DNA of 64,000 bases from Pseudoleptotrichia goodfellowii (GTDB taxonomy: Bacteria > Fusobacteriota > Fusobacteriia > Fusobacteriales > Leptotrichiaceae): assembly GCF_007990505.1 (NCBI RefSeq), contig NZ_AP019822.1, positions 2,105,568 to 2,169,567 of the forward strand, read 5' to 3'. Positions 35,573 through 46,144 of this stretch are shown here, in pieces. A program made the position numbers and the translations under genes. The notes below the pieces were generated by a model. The model searched no databases, had not been told where the DNA came from, and saw nothing but the letters and a program-made list of their open reading frames with translations. Each line of letters starts with the position of its first letter. Position 1 is the first letter of the stretch.

Positions 35573-36340
35573 CTATATAACATCCACAGGTATTCCCAAA
35601 TTTGTCAGATTTATGAAAAAATCCAGAAGCTCCATGAAAATTCCTCTGAAAACACCCGAATAAACTATTATAAATACAATTATTATTCCGTATTTTTCTA
35701 TCTGATTGTAAAAACTTCTGACTTTTTCTCCTGCCATTGAATATACTATTCTTCCTCCGTCAAGGGGCGTAATCGGTATCAGATTGAAAAAAGCCAGTGC
35801 CAGATTTATTATATACATATATAAAAATACTGTCAGCAGTGTGTCGGACATAAAAAAGTCTACCGAGTGTGCAAGAGTTCTCAAAGCAATCAGCGAAATC
35901 CCGGCTATTATTAAATTCACTACAATTCCCGCTATTGCCACGCAGAAAAGCCCCAATCTGTTGGGTTTCAATCTGTAAAAATTAACCGGAACAGGCTTTG
36001 CCCAACCTATTACAAAAGGAAATCCGCTTAATATAAGCAGTATAGGCAACAGCATTCCGAACAGATCCAGATGTTTTAAAGGATTCAGTGTAAGCCGTCC
36101 GGCTCTTTTGGCAGTATCGTCTCCGAATCTGTACGCCACGTATCCATGAGCAACTTCGTGCAAGGTCATAGAAATTACGAACACGCACAGTGAAATTACT
36201 ATATCCCAAGAAAAATTAAAATCCGAAATCCCTCTAAAAAGCATAAATCCTAAAACTGTAATAATTACAGCTAATTTCAATTCGGTATTTTTCGGGTTCA
36301 TCATTTTAAATTTATTGTAATATCTTTTTATATTATTCAT
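35573..36340 (-). CDS. Site-2-protease-like M50 membrane metallopeptidase
   Basis: 255 residues with about six hydrophobic segments. The zinc-binding motif HEVAH is at about residues 61-65 (MTLHEVAHGYVAYRFGDDTA) and the second metal-binding motif is NLIPITPLDGGRIV at about 186-199. This is the short YwhC/YdiL-type group of rhomboid-free S2P homologues that lack a PDZ domain. It would cleave membrane-spanning substrates within the inner membrane. Substrate unknown. First gene of a likely minus-strand transcript with the two genes downstream. Confidence 0.9.
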   Translation of the reverse strand: MNNIKRYYNKFKMMNPKNTELKLAVIITVLGFMLFRGISDFNFSWDIVISLCVFVISMTLHEVAHGYVAYRFGDDTAKRAGRLTLNPLKHLDLFGMLLPILLILSGFPFVIGWAKPVPVNFYRLKPNRLGLFCVAIAGIVVNLIIAGISLIALRTLAHSVDFFMSDTLLTVFLYMYIINLALAFFNLIPITPLDGGRIVYSMAGEKVRSFYNQIEKYGIIIVFIIVYSGVFRGIFMELLDFFINLTNLGIPVDVI

Positions 36341-36405
36341 TTTTCAACCTCTTTTACTATAATCTCTGTTTATACGGTATTATATCATAATTTTAATTTT
36401 TATGC

Positions 36406-36434
36406 TTGACTGTTTTTTATTAATCGTGTTAAAT
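36406..36434 (+). promoter_or_regulatory. Promoter of the GHKL ATPase operon
   Basis: TTGACT (36406-36411), 17-bp spacer, TTAAAT (36429-36434), followed by an AAGGAGGG block at about 36450 that lies some 32 bases before the ATG of the first gene, too far for normal use. A short TTG-initiated leader (TTG TTT CAG TTA AAA ATA TGA) ends across the ATG at 36490. Confidence 0.55.
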
Positions 36435-36489
36435 TAGATATATAAAAATAAGGAGGGCAAAGCTGAATTAATTTGTTTCAGTTAAAAAT

Positions 36490-38409
36490 ATGAGTATAAA
36501 TTGGAATTTCCCCGAGAGTAACTACTCTCAAAGAATGGGAATAAGCGAAGCCGGGATTGAAACTTTCAGAGGTTCTCTTTTCGGCTCTCTGGCAAAGGAA
36601 ATATGCCAAAATTCCCTTGATGCACAACTGAATTTTTCGGAACCTGTAACCGTAGAATTTTCAAAATTCAACATTAAAACGGATAGTATTCCCGGATATT
36701 CAGAGCTGAATGAAGCTTTAAAAAAATGTTTACATTCGGATTCCGACGAAAAGGCGAAAAAGTTTTTTGAAAATGCCTGTAAAAAAATGGAAAATCCGAA
36801 AATAAGTATATTAAGAGCGAGCGACTTCAATACTACAGGATTAAGAGGTTCCAGAGAATCCAATATGTCTATCAATCCTTGGCAAAGTCTTGTAAAATCT
36901 TCGGGTATTTCGGATAAATCCTCTGTTTCCGGAGGAAGCTACGGTATCGGAAAATCAGCTCCTTTTGCATGTTCAGACATAAGAACAGTATTTTACTCTA
37001 CTTTTGATACGGAAAATGTTTTGGCTACTCAAGGTGTTTCCAGACTGATTTCCTTTCCTATAAGCGAAGATAGATTTACACAGGGTATCGGATACTACGG
37101 CGAAACTGAAAAAAATACTCCTGTTTTCAAGGATTTAAATTTGGATAATTCTTTTAAAAGAAAAGGAAGAAGAGGAACAGATCTTTATATATTGGGATTC
37201 AGAGAAGATTCCAAATGGAAAGAAGAACTTATTTTTGCCGTACTGGAAAATTTCCTTATATCGATTTATAACAGAAACCTTATCGTAAAAGTCGATGAAA
37301 CGGTTATTTCAAGAGAAACTCTGAAAGAAACGATAGACAATCTGAAAATAAGTGAAAAAAAGAAAAATCACTTTATCGTTGATTATTACAGAGTACTTCT
37401 TTCTACTTCCGGCAATAATGTTGTAGATAACAGTTTCCTTTTAGGCGATAATTTTAAAGATTTGGACGATTTTGAACTGAGAATTTTATATGACGACCTT
37501 AACAGAAAAGTTTTAATTTCCAGAAGTAACGGGATGAAAATCTTCGACTTGGACAGATTTCCGTCTTCACTTCAGTTTTCAGCGGTTTTCACTCTGAAAG
37601 GTGAAAAACTTAACGGATATTTCAGAGAAATGGAAAGCCCTCAGCATGACAGCTGGGAACCTGACAGACATTCGGACAAAAATGCAAAAAATATGCTGAA
37701 AGAGCTGAAACTTTTTATAAGGAATAAAATCGTAGAACTCGGAAAAAATGCCGTAGAGGATCAAATGGACGCAGACGGTATAGGAGATTTCCTGCCTGAT
37801 GACCTTATATTCCTTGAAAAGAAAAAAGAAGAAGATAAAATAGACAAAGTAAGCGACAAGACAAAAAAAATGGATCTAAAATCTATAGATTCGGTTCCGA
37901 GAAAAAGAAATGCGAAAACCACTCCGAAAAGCCGAGAAGAATTTAACGAATCTTCAGAAACGGGAAACTTTACCGAAGGAACTCCCGATGCAGGGGATGC
38001 TCCTTTCGGAATTGATGAAGTTGAAGAAAACAACCTTGAAAAAGAATTTTCCATAATTAAAGACGAAAACGGCTTTCTTAAAGTTAAGAAAATCTCTCTT
38101 GTTTCCGATGCGGACATCCGTCTTATTCTTTTAAATAAGAAGTTGAGAAAATACAAACTTGTTATTACTCCGAAAAAGAATATTCCCGACGCATGTGTGA
38201 GAATAAGCCTTTCGGGAGAGCAGAGCAATCTGCGTGCAAGAATAAGAAATGCTTACGAAAATGATAATGTTGCAAGTCCTTTAAGAATAAAACAGGATAA
38301 AATTTATATGAATAATCTTTATGAAAATCAGAAATTTTCATTGTCTTTCATATTAAATTATTCCGATGACTGCTCAATGGAGGTGGAACTGTATGAATAT
38401 AGAGTATAA
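36490..38409 (+). CDS. GHKL/MORC-like ATPase of a three-gene putative defence operon
   Basis: 639 residues. The N-terminal GHKL ATPase fold carries an N-box AKEICQNSLDA (E37, N41, D44), a G1-like box RASDFNTTGLRG (D112) and the ATP-lid motif GGSYGIGKSAPFA (148-160). A second domain to about residue 420 fits the transducer-like region of GHL ATPases. A charged, low-complexity linker (about 425-515) and a C-terminal beta-rich domain follow. This sequence type resembles the MutL/MORC-like ATPases found in restriction-modification-like clusters with Z1 helicases; here no methylase, helicase or nuclease is nearby. It overlaps the next gene by 17 bases. Defence function is an inference. Confidence 0.75.
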   Translation: MSINWNFPESNYSQRMGISEAGIETFRGSLFGSLAKEICQNSLDAQLNFSEPVTVEFSKFNIKTDSIPGYSELNEALKKCLHSDSDEKAKKFFENACKKMENPKISILRASDFNTTGLRGSRESNMSINPWQSLVKSSGISDKSSVSGGSYGIGKSAPFACSDIRTVFYSTFDTENVLATQGVSRLISFPISEDRFTQGIGYYGETEKNTPVFKDLNLDNSFKRKGRRGTDLYILGFREDSKWKEELIFAVLENFLISIYNRNLIVKVDETVISRETLKETIDNLKISEKKKNHFIVDYYRVLLSTSGNNVVDNSFLLGDNFKDLDDFELRILYDDLNRKVLISRSNGMKIFDLDRFPSSLQFSAVFTLKGEKLNGYFREMESPQHDSWEPDRHSDKNAKNMLKELKLFIRNKIVELGKNAVEDQMDADGIGDFLPDDLIFLEKKKEEDKIDKVSDKTKKMDLKSIDSVPRKRNAKTTPKSREEFNESSETGNFTEGTPDAGDAPFGIDEVEENNLEKEFSIIKDENGFLKVKKISLVSDADIRLILLNKKLRKYKLVITPKKNIPDACVRISLSGEQSNLRARIRNAYENDNVASPLRIKQDKIYMNNLYENQKFSLSFILNYSDDCSMEVELYEYRV

Positions 38410-39259
38410 ACTGTATCCTTATCCGGTGCTGAATTATTTTTCGGATGATTATATAAACTCGGTCTTTACTTCAAACTTAAAACTCGATAAACTGGGAAAC
38501 GGCATAATTTTTGAATTGACTGCAAATACTGATGACGAAGGATTAAAAGAGCTTATCGGGAAAGGATTGGCGGAATATGTTTTTCATATAGAATGTTCTT
38601 CCACTTCTTACAGAAATATTGTTAAATCAGCTACAGGTACCGAGACTGTAACGATTCCCGAATCCAAACTGAACAATAGAGTAAATGTATGTTTTTTCAT
38701 CGTTGCAAAAAAAGAAATCGAAAATTACTCCAATGTAAATTTCAATCCCGATTATGAGGGAATTTCATTTACTATTGAAAAGGCGAATATTCTTGCTATT
38801 GCTAAGCAGTATAATGTGGAAATCGAAAAGGAAAAAGACAATCTTGCCCAAGTTCCTTCAATATTTCTTATAATAAAAAGAGAATCGGACAGAAAAGACG
38901 GAATAGAAATTGAGATGCTTCAGGACAAACTGCAGATTTCCCTTTCAAAAAAAGATTACGAGCATTACGCTCTTCTTTCCAAAGGAAATTATCAGGCGTT
39001 ACTTCATTCTTCGATTATATTTCCTGCACTGATTTACGTTTTTGAAAATCTTAAAAAGTCCGATTTGGAAATTTACGAAGACTTTAACTGGTTTAAAACT
39101 ATAAAGAAAGTATTAAATAATATAGACATTGAGCTTGATAAAGAATCTCTGGAAAGGGAACTTTCTTACAATCTTGCCCAGAAAATAATAAACTTTCCCG
39201 TGAGCAGAAGTCTTCAAGTAATGACTTCGCTTGAAACAGAAGAGGAGGAAATCGAATGA
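38393..39259 (+). CDS. Uncharacterised partner protein of the GHKL operon (second gene)
   Basis: 288 residues. Start set at ATG 38393, nine bases after GGAGG and overlapping the ATPase gene by 17 bases; an ATG at 38366 lacks an SD. The N-terminal half is beta-rich (YPYPVLNYFSDDYINSVF, ECSSTSYRNIV, NPDYEGISFTIEKANILA) and the C-terminal half helical, with an acidic tail (LETEEEEIE). No membrane segment or catalytic motif recognised. I recall the same protein type next to GHKL ATPases of this kind but know no assigned name. The overlap on both sides indicates that the three products are made together and probably form a complex. Confidence 0.65.
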   Translation: MNIEYKLYPYPVLNYFSDDYINSVFTSNLKLDKLGNGIIFELTANTDDEGLKELIGKGLAEYVFHIECSSTSYRNIVKSATGTETVTIPESKLNNRVNVCFFIVAKKEIENYSNVNFNPDYEGISFTIEKANILAIAKQYNVEIEKEKDNLAQVPSIFLIIKRESDRKDGIEIEMLQDKLQISLSKKDYEHYALLSKGNYQALLHSSIIFPALIYVFENLKKSDLEIYEDFNWFKTIKKVLNNIDIELDKESLERELSYNLAQKIINFPVSRSLQVMTSLETEEEEIE

Positions 39260-40002
39260 AATTACAATTTTTAAAGGAAATACCTCTTGAAACATTAAGA
39301 AAAAATATAGAAAACAATTTTTCAAATTACGCATTGCCTACAAACGAATGGATATTCAGTTTTTTCGGAGATGTTTCTCCTTTTCTCGATTTTAAAAAGG
39401 AAGTGCCCGATTTTGAACTTAATATGTCTTATGAAAAGCCTGAAAAAAGTGATATAGAAAACATTAAAATTCTTTACAGCTCACTGAAAGATTTATCTGT
39501 AGTCGAAGCTACAAGCGAAAGTTTATGGGTCGGAATGGCTCACAGCACTTTTTGGAATTATATGCAGTACCGTTTATATCTTGATAGAAACAAGTCATAT
39601 ATAAATAATATAAAGAATTCATTTTTCTTTTCCAAAGGGAGAAAACGTTCTCTTATAGAACATACTCTTTCAAGATTATGGTGGGCAGGAAAAATGGCTT
39701 ATGACGAAAACAGGGAAGATCCTTTTGAGCTTTTGGAAGTATTCAACACTGACTTCAGAACGAAACTTCTTTATCTGTTTTCAAGTAATTTCACTAATAA
39801 TCCGACTATTACAAGGGCATTTTTATCTTCCGTACTGGATTTTGAAAAGAACGGTGTTAAAATTAAAAGAGAAATATTTAATGAAACTATTATGTATCTC
39901 AATATTTTAGGGGGAACTTATATCCTTGATTATTTTGAAGAAAGTGAACTGAAAGACAAGATTACTAAAAAAATTGATGATCTTTTACTGGCAAGTGATT
40001 AA
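39256..40002 (+). CDS. DUF6339-like protein, third gene of the GHKL operon
   Basis: 248 residues, overlapping the preceding stop by ATGA. Helical, soluble. The segment SLKDLSVVEATSESLWVGMAHSTFWNYMQYR followed by RSLIEHTLSRLWWAG matches my memory of the DUF6339 family, which is found with GHKL ATPases in defence-type clusters; a profile search would be needed to be sure. No catalytic residues stand out. The operon ends here; degenerate repeats fill the 345 bp that follow before the glpK terminator. Confidence 0.65.
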   Translation: MKLQFLKEIPLETLRKNIENNFSNYALPTNEWIFSFFGDVSPFLDFKKEVPDFELNMSYEKPEKSDIENIKILYSSLKDLSVVEATSESLWVGMAHSTFWNYMQYRLYLDRNKSYINNIKNSFFFSKGRKRSLIEHTLSRLWWAGKMAYDENREDPFELLEVFNTDFRTKLLYLFSSNFTNNPTITRAFLSSVLDFEKNGVKIKREIFNETIMYLNILGGTYILDYFEESELKDKITKKIDDLLLASD

Positions 40003-40020
40003 AAAGCTCCAACTCCTAAT

Positions 40021-40137
40021 TCGTGAGGACTCGCCGTCCTTATACTTTTGCTGATAATCCTGAATTTTGTATACTTAAAAATGTCCGTTCACAAAGTCGT
40101 GAGGACTCGCCGTCCTCACACTCCTGCAGGCAACCCC
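40021..40137 (-). repeat. Two diverged copies of the boundary hairpin repeat
   Basis: Two short units (40021-40053 and 40098-40137) with the stem GTGAGGAC/GTCCTCAC (perfect in the second, one mismatch in the first) and the neighbouring ACTCCTGC-type sequence. They have the same layout as the cassette-boundary repeat with both stem arms changed together (ATGAGGGC/GCCCTCAT to GTGAGGAC/GTCCTCAC). Confidence 0.6.
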
Positions 40138-40235
40138 AAATTTTACATACTCAAAAATGCCCGTTCGCTATGAAAACAAAAAAGATGTTTTCATAACGCT
40201 CACTAACACATTTTTCACGTTGTAAAATTTGAAGG
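40138..40235 (-). repeat. Fragment of the dispersed ~330-bp element (E4)
   Basis: Matches the first third of copy E1/E2: CTCAAAAATGCCCGTTCGC, the ATGAAAACA/TGTTTTCAT inverted repeat and CACATTTTTCACGTTGTAAA. The rest of the element is absent. Confidence 0.7.
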
Positions 40236-40261
40236 TTGACAGTTTACAATTATCTAATTCT

Positions 40262-40316
40262 AAAAAATTAAGGGCTATTTCAGAACAAAAATTTTGTTCT
40301 GCTTACAGCCCTTTTA
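40262..40316 (-). terminator. Terminator of glpK
   Basis: Nested hairpin: outer arms AAGGGCT/AGCCCTT (40270-40276 and 40307-40313) and inner arms CAGAACAAAA/TTTTGTTCTG (about 40281-40301), followed on the minus strand by TTAATTTTTT. Located just after the glpK stop. Confidence 0.8.
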
Positions 40317-40347
40317 AATTAATTTTCTACATAATTATCAAATATCT

Positions 40348-41940
<1,593 letters not shown>

Positions 41941-42010
41941 TCAACCTATACAAAACATATAAAATTTAACTGCAAAACTATTAAATTTATATTTAAACAT
42001 TTGTTTTTTA

Positions 42011-42038
42011 TTGACATATTGAAAAAATGAGGTATATT
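42011..42038 (+). promoter_or_regulatory. Promoter of the AfuABC/FbpABC-type operon
   Basis: TTGACA (42011-42016), 16-bp spacer, TATATT (42033-42038), about 70 bp before the ATG at 42107. AGGAGGG lies eight bases before that ATG. Confidence 0.65.
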
Positions 42039-42106
42039 AATAAAAAGATTATTTTAATTTTATTCATATCAACTATTTTAAAATATATAAAAATTAGGAG
42101 GGAAAT

Positions 42107-43138
42107 ATGAAAAAAATATTTTTAGCAATATTATTAATCATTCTTACTTTATCATGTGGGGCAAGTGATGACTCTGATAAAAAAGAGGGGAAGGGGAAAC
42201 TTTTATTTTATGCAGGATTGCAAGAAGATCACGCTGCTTTAATTGCACAGGAGTTTGAAAAAGAAACCGGAATAAAAACTGAATTTGTAAGGTTAAGTAG
42301 CGGAGAAACTTTAGCAAGATTAAAAGCCGAAAAAGACAATATGACAGCTTCTGTTTGGTACGGCGGTCCTGTTGACGGTATGATTGCAGCAATTGATGAA
42401 GGACTTATAGAATCTTACATTTCTCCTGAAGCTGCAAATATAAAACCTGAATATAAAGATTCTAAAGGATACTGGACAGGAATATACGTAGGATATTTAG
42501 GATTTGTAGGAAATAAAAAAATGCTTGAAGAGAAAAAAATACCTATGCCTTCATCATGGGCCGATCTATTAAAACCTGAATATAAAGGAGAAATAGTTGT
42601 GGCACATCCGGGTTCTTCAGGAACAGCATACACAATGCTTGCAACTCTTGTCCAATTAATGGGAGAAGAAAAAGCTATGGAATATTTTAAAAAATTTAAC
42701 GGTCAAGTAAGACAATATACTAAATCCGGAACCGCACCAGGAAGAATGGTCGGGACAGGTGAAGCTACTATAGGAATTACTTTCCTACATGACGGTATTA
42801 AATATCAAAAAGAAGGATACAGCGATATCATTTTAGCTACTCCTAGTGAAGGTACAGGTTTTGAAATAGGAGGCGTTGCTCTTCTTAAAAACGGACCTGA
42901 TCAGGAAAATGCAAAAAAATTTATTGACTGGGTTCTTTCCAAAAAAGTTCAGGAATTAGGTAAAACTGTAGGTTCATTCCAGTTTCTTACTAATAAAGAT
43001 GCTATAAATCCTGAAGAAGCAAAAGTAGTTGAAGGTGCAAAATTAATAAAATATAACTTTGATTGGGCGGGTAAAAATAAAAAAAGATTAGTTGATAGAT
43101 TTACCAAAGATACTAATACAACTTTACCTAAAGAATAA
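42107..43138 (+). CDS. ABC transporter substrate-binding lipoprotein (AfuA/FbpA type)
   Basis: 343 residues. Lipoprotein signal MKKIFLAILLIILTLSC with the lipobox cysteine at residue 17. Type 2 periplasmic binding fold of the ferric/sugar-phosphate (AfuA/FbpA) group: FYAGLQEDHAALIAQEFEKE, then GGPVDGMIAAIDEGL, HPGSSGTAYTML (about 165-176), TFLHDGIKY and SEGTGFEIGG. The tyrosine pair used by FbpA for iron is not seen, while the SGTA, HD and E positions fit what I recall of AfuA, which binds hexose phosphates. So a sugar-phosphate ligand is at least as likely as iron. First gene of the operon with permease and ATPase. Confidence 0.85.
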   Translation: MKKIFLAILLIILTLSCGASDDSDKKEGKGKLLFYAGLQEDHAALIAQEFEKETGIKTEFVRLSSGETLARLKAEKDNMTASVWYGGPVDGMIAAIDEGLIESYISPEAANIKPEYKDSKGYWTGIYVGYLGFVGNKKMLEEKKIPMPSSWADLLKPEYKGEIVVAHPGSSGTAYTMLATLVQLMGEEKAMEYFKKFNGQVRQYTKSGTAPGRMVGTGEATIGITFLHDGIKYQKEGYSDIILATPSEGTGFEIGGVALLKNGPDQENAKKFIDWVLSKKVQELGKTVGSFQFLTNKDAINPEEAKVVEGAKLIKYNFDWAGKNKKRLVDRFTKDTNTTLPKE

Positions 43139-43180
43139 TATACATTTTTATAAAATAATAAAATTAAGAATTATCTAAAT

Positions 43181-43206
43181 ACTGAGAATACATATGTATT
43201 CTCAGT
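43181..43206 (+). promoter_or_regulatory. Perfect 26-bp palindrome between the binding-protein and permease genes
   Basis: Two 13-base arms (ACTGAGAATACAT and its complement) meet without a loop; AAATTTTC follows. As RNA it would form a strong hairpin that could protect the upstream mRNA or reduce read-through, giving more binding protein than permease, a common layout in such operons. An operator function is also possible. Confidence 0.6.
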
Positions 43207-43230
43207 AAATTTTCTTAACGGAGGAAAACA

Positions 43231-44946
43231 ATGAACAACGATTTTAAGTTAAAATTGAATCATGAACTGAAAAATATAAGAAAACTTATAAATGACCCTG
43301 TATTACTTTTAACTATTATTTTTTCTTTAGCCGTTGTTACTTTTTTTGTATTAGTACCATTATGGAATATACTTTTAGAAAGTTTAAAAATAGGAAAAGG
43401 GAAAATCGGATTGGAAAATTATATTGAATCTTTCACTGCAAGCGGTAATTTTCAAGTAATATTGAATACTATACTATTAGGATTTGTAACTTCAATAATT
43501 TCCTTAATTATCGGATTTTTCTTTGCGTATGTTTCTGTTTATATTAAAATCAAAGGAAAAAAGATTTTTGACTTCATCGCAATGTTACCTATAATTTCTC
43601 CCCCTTTTGTTATAGCTTTATCCGCTATAATGTTATTTGGAAGACAGGGGATTATCACAAGCAGAATGTTAGGAATGAAAGGATTCGAAATCTACGGATT
43701 TCACGGTTTGGTATTAGTACAAGTCTTGAGTTTTTTCCCTATTGCATATATGATGCTTGTAGGTCTTTTACAAATGATAGATCCTTCTGTGGAAGAAGCT
43801 TCACGTTCACTGGGAGCATCAAGATTAAAAGTATTTACCACAATAACATTTCCTCTTATGTTACCGGGACTTGCAAATGCTTTTTTACTCGTTTTTATAC
43901 AATCCATTGCTGATTATGCAAATCCTTTTGTTATTGGAGGAAAGTTTACTACAATAGCAGTAAAAATATTTCAGGAAGGTGTAGGAAATTACGAATTGGG
44001 TATTGCTACGGCATTGTCTATTATATTACTTTCTTTGTCTATCACAATGTTTACAATACAAAGATATTATATTAACAAAAAATCTTATGTTACTGTAACA
44101 GGAAAGGTTTCGAGAGAAAGAGAATTAATTGACAGTAAAAAAATAGTAACTCCGATATTTACAGTGCTGATTCTTCTAACTTCATTTGTTATTATAATGT
44201 ATATATTAATACCTTTAAGTTCTTTTGTAGAAATATTCGGTATTAAAAATAATTTTACATTAAGACACTATCAGGAAATTTTTAGATTTAAAAATAGGAT
44301 CGCTCCTATAATTGCAACAACAAATTTATCTCTTTGGGCTACACTGATTGCGAGTGTTTTTTCAATGATTATCGCATTTTTGATAGTCAGAAAAAATTTT
44401 ATCGGAAAAACATTTATAGAATTTACTACTATTATGGCATTAGCTATTCCGGGAACAATAATCGGTATCGGATATGCAATCAGTTATAATAAAGTTTATA
44501 AAATTCCTTTTACAAATATAACTCTGATACCTACACTAACAGGTACTGCGTTTATAATTGTAATGGCATTTATAATAAGAAGTCTACCTGTAGGAGTTCG
44601 CTCGGGAATGAGTGCTTTAAATCAAATAGATCCTTCTATTGAAGAAGCTTCTACAATACTGGGAGCATCAAGTAGACAAACATTTTTTAAAGTTACAATA
44701 CCCATGATAAGAGAGGCATTTCTTAGCGGATTAATATACTCTTTCGCAAGAAGTATGACATTGGTAAGTACCGTAGTATTTCTTATTTCAGCCAAATGGA
44801 AATTATTAACGCCGGAAATAATGAACCATATAGATCAGGGAAGAATAGGAATCGCTTCGGCATACTGTACAATTTTGATAATAATAGTTTCAACATTTAT
44901 GATAATTGTAAAAATACTTATGTCATTTACAAATGCAAAAAAATAA
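43231..44946 (+). CDS. Fused two-domain ABC transporter permease (AfuB/FbpB type)
   Basis: 571 residues with about twelve membrane segments in two homologous halves. Each half has the ATPase-contacting EAA loop: EEASRSLGASRLKVFTTITF (about 183-202) and EEASTILGASSRQTFFKVTI (about 470-490). Single-chain permeases of this type are typical of FbpB/AfuB/SfuB. GGAGG lies nine bases before the ATG. Works in the inner membrane with the binding lipoprotein at 42107 and the ATPase at 44966. Confidence 0.92.
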   Translation: MNNDFKLKLNHELKNIRKLINDPVLLLTIIFSLAVVTFFVLVPLWNILLESLKIGKGKIGLENYIESFTASGNFQVILNTILLGFVTSIISLIIGFFFAYVSVYIKIKGKKIFDFIAMLPIISPPFVIALSAIMLFGRQGIITSRMLGMKGFEIYGFHGLVLVQVLSFFPIAYMMLVGLLQMIDPSVEEASRSLGASRLKVFTTITFPLMLPGLANAFLLVFIQSIADYANPFVIGGKFTTIAVKIFQEGVGNYELGIATALSIILLSLSITMFTIQRYYINKKSYVTVTGKVSRERELIDSKKIVTPIFTVLILLTSFVIIMYILIPLSSFVEIFGIKNNFTLRHYQEIFRFKNRIAPIIATTNLSLWATLIASVFSMIIAFLIVRKNFIGKTFIEFTTIMALAIPGTIIGIGYAISYNKVYKIPFTNITLIPTLTGTAFIIVMAFIIRSLPVGVRSGMSALNQIDPSIEEASTILGASSRQTFFKVTIPMIREAFLSGLIYSFARSMTLVSTVVFLISAKWKLLTPEIMNHIDQGRIGIASAYCTILIIIVSTFMIIVKILMSFTNAKK

Positions 44947-44965
44947 TTAAAGGAGATTAACTGAA

Positions 44966-46030
44966 ATGAGTGAATCAAAAAGCTTAATAATAAAAAATTT
45001 AACCAAAACATTTATAACAAAAACAAGAAGAGTTGAAGCTGTAAAAAACGTTAATTTATCTATTAATTCAGGAGAATTTATTTGTCTTCTAGGTCCTTCA
45101 GGCTGTGGAAAAACTACTGTCCTCAGAATGATTGCAGGATTTGAAATTCCTACATCAGGAAGTATAGAAATAGGCGGAAAAGATATTGCCTATCTTACTC
45201 CCGACAAAAGAGGTATATCAATGGTTTTTCAGAATTATGCTCTCTTTCCTCATATGAATGTATATGATAATATTGCTTACGGTCTTAAACTTCAGAAAAA
45301 AGGTAAACAGGAAATCGACGAGCGTGTGAAGAAAATTCTGCAATTAATGAAAATGGAAGATTTTGCTGAAAGAGTTCCTTCTCAAATGTCGGGAGGACAG
45401 CAACAAAGAGTATCACTGGCAAGGGCCTTAATAATGAACTCTTCAGTATTATTGTTTGATGAACCTTTATCAAATCTTGATGCAAAACTGAGACTTCACA
45501 TGAGAGACGAAATAAGAAAATTACAACAGGAAGTCGGTATTACCTCTATCTACGTAACTCATGACCAAGCTGAGGCAATGGCTCTTTCAGATAAAATAAT
45601 TTTAATGCGTGATGGAGAAATAATTCAAGTCGGAAGTCCTACGGAAATATATCAAAAACCGAATAGTGAATTTGTTGCTAAATTTATAGGCAGAGCAAAT
45701 ATATTAAATGCCGAAATTCTAGAAAAACACAGTAATTTTACTAAAATAAAATTACTTAATTCGGAATACAATGTCCCTGAAACTACAACACATAATGTTG
45801 GAGATAACATTAAAATAGTAGTAAGACCTGAATCTATGGATTTCTCAAAGAATTCAAATACTCTTAAAGTTGTAAAAAGTGTATTTATGGGTGAAAATCA
45901 TGAATATGAAGTACAATCAGAAAATGAAATTATTGAAATAATCCTTAGTAACCCTCATGGAAAAGAAATAAAAAAAGTGGGTGAAATGCTTACATTTGGA
46001 ATTGACGAAGAAGCAATACATATATTGTAG
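44966..46030 (+). CDS. ABC transporter ATP-binding protein (AfuC/FbpC/PotA type)
   Basis: 354 residues. Walker A GPSGCGKT (about 44-51), Q-loop VFQNYALFPH, signature MSGGQQQRVSLARAL, Walker B VLLFDEPLSNLD and H-loop VTHDQAEA are all present. The C-terminal ~110 residues form the TOBE domain of the MalK/PotA/FbpC group (RPESMDFS). 19 bp downstream of the permease gene; operon ends in the terminator at 46043. Confidence 0.95.
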   Translation: MSESKSLIIKNLTKTFITKTRRVEAVKNVNLSINSGEFICLLGPSGCGKTTVLRMIAGFEIPTSGSIEIGGKDIAYLTPDKRGISMVFQNYALFPHMNVYDNIAYGLKLQKKGKQEIDERVKKILQLMKMEDFAERVPSQMSGGQQQRVSLARALIMNSSVLLFDEPLSNLDAKLRLHMRDEIRKLQQEVGITSIYVTHDQAEAMALSDKIILMRDGEIIQVGSPTEIYQKPNSEFVAKFIGRANILNAEILEKHSNFTKIKLLNSEYNVPETTTHNVGDNIKIVVRPESMDFSKNSNTLKVVKSVFMGENHEYEVQSENEIIEIILSNPHGKEIKKVGEMLTFGIDEEAIHIL

Positions 46031-46042
46031 TTAGACATTAAA

Positions 46043-46085
46043 ACTCCCGCAATTGTATGGAATTACAAATAGCGGGAGTGCTTTA
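46043..46085 (+). terminator. Terminator of the AfuABC-type operon
   Basis: Perfect 8-bp stem ACTCCCGC/GCGGGAGT (46043-46050 and 46072-46079) with a 21-base loop and GCTTTAT after it. Confidence 0.7.
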
Positions 46086-46144
46086 TATGTGAAATTTCAT
46101 ATATTAAATAATAACTTTCAAAACAGTATAAAATTTAAAAATTT

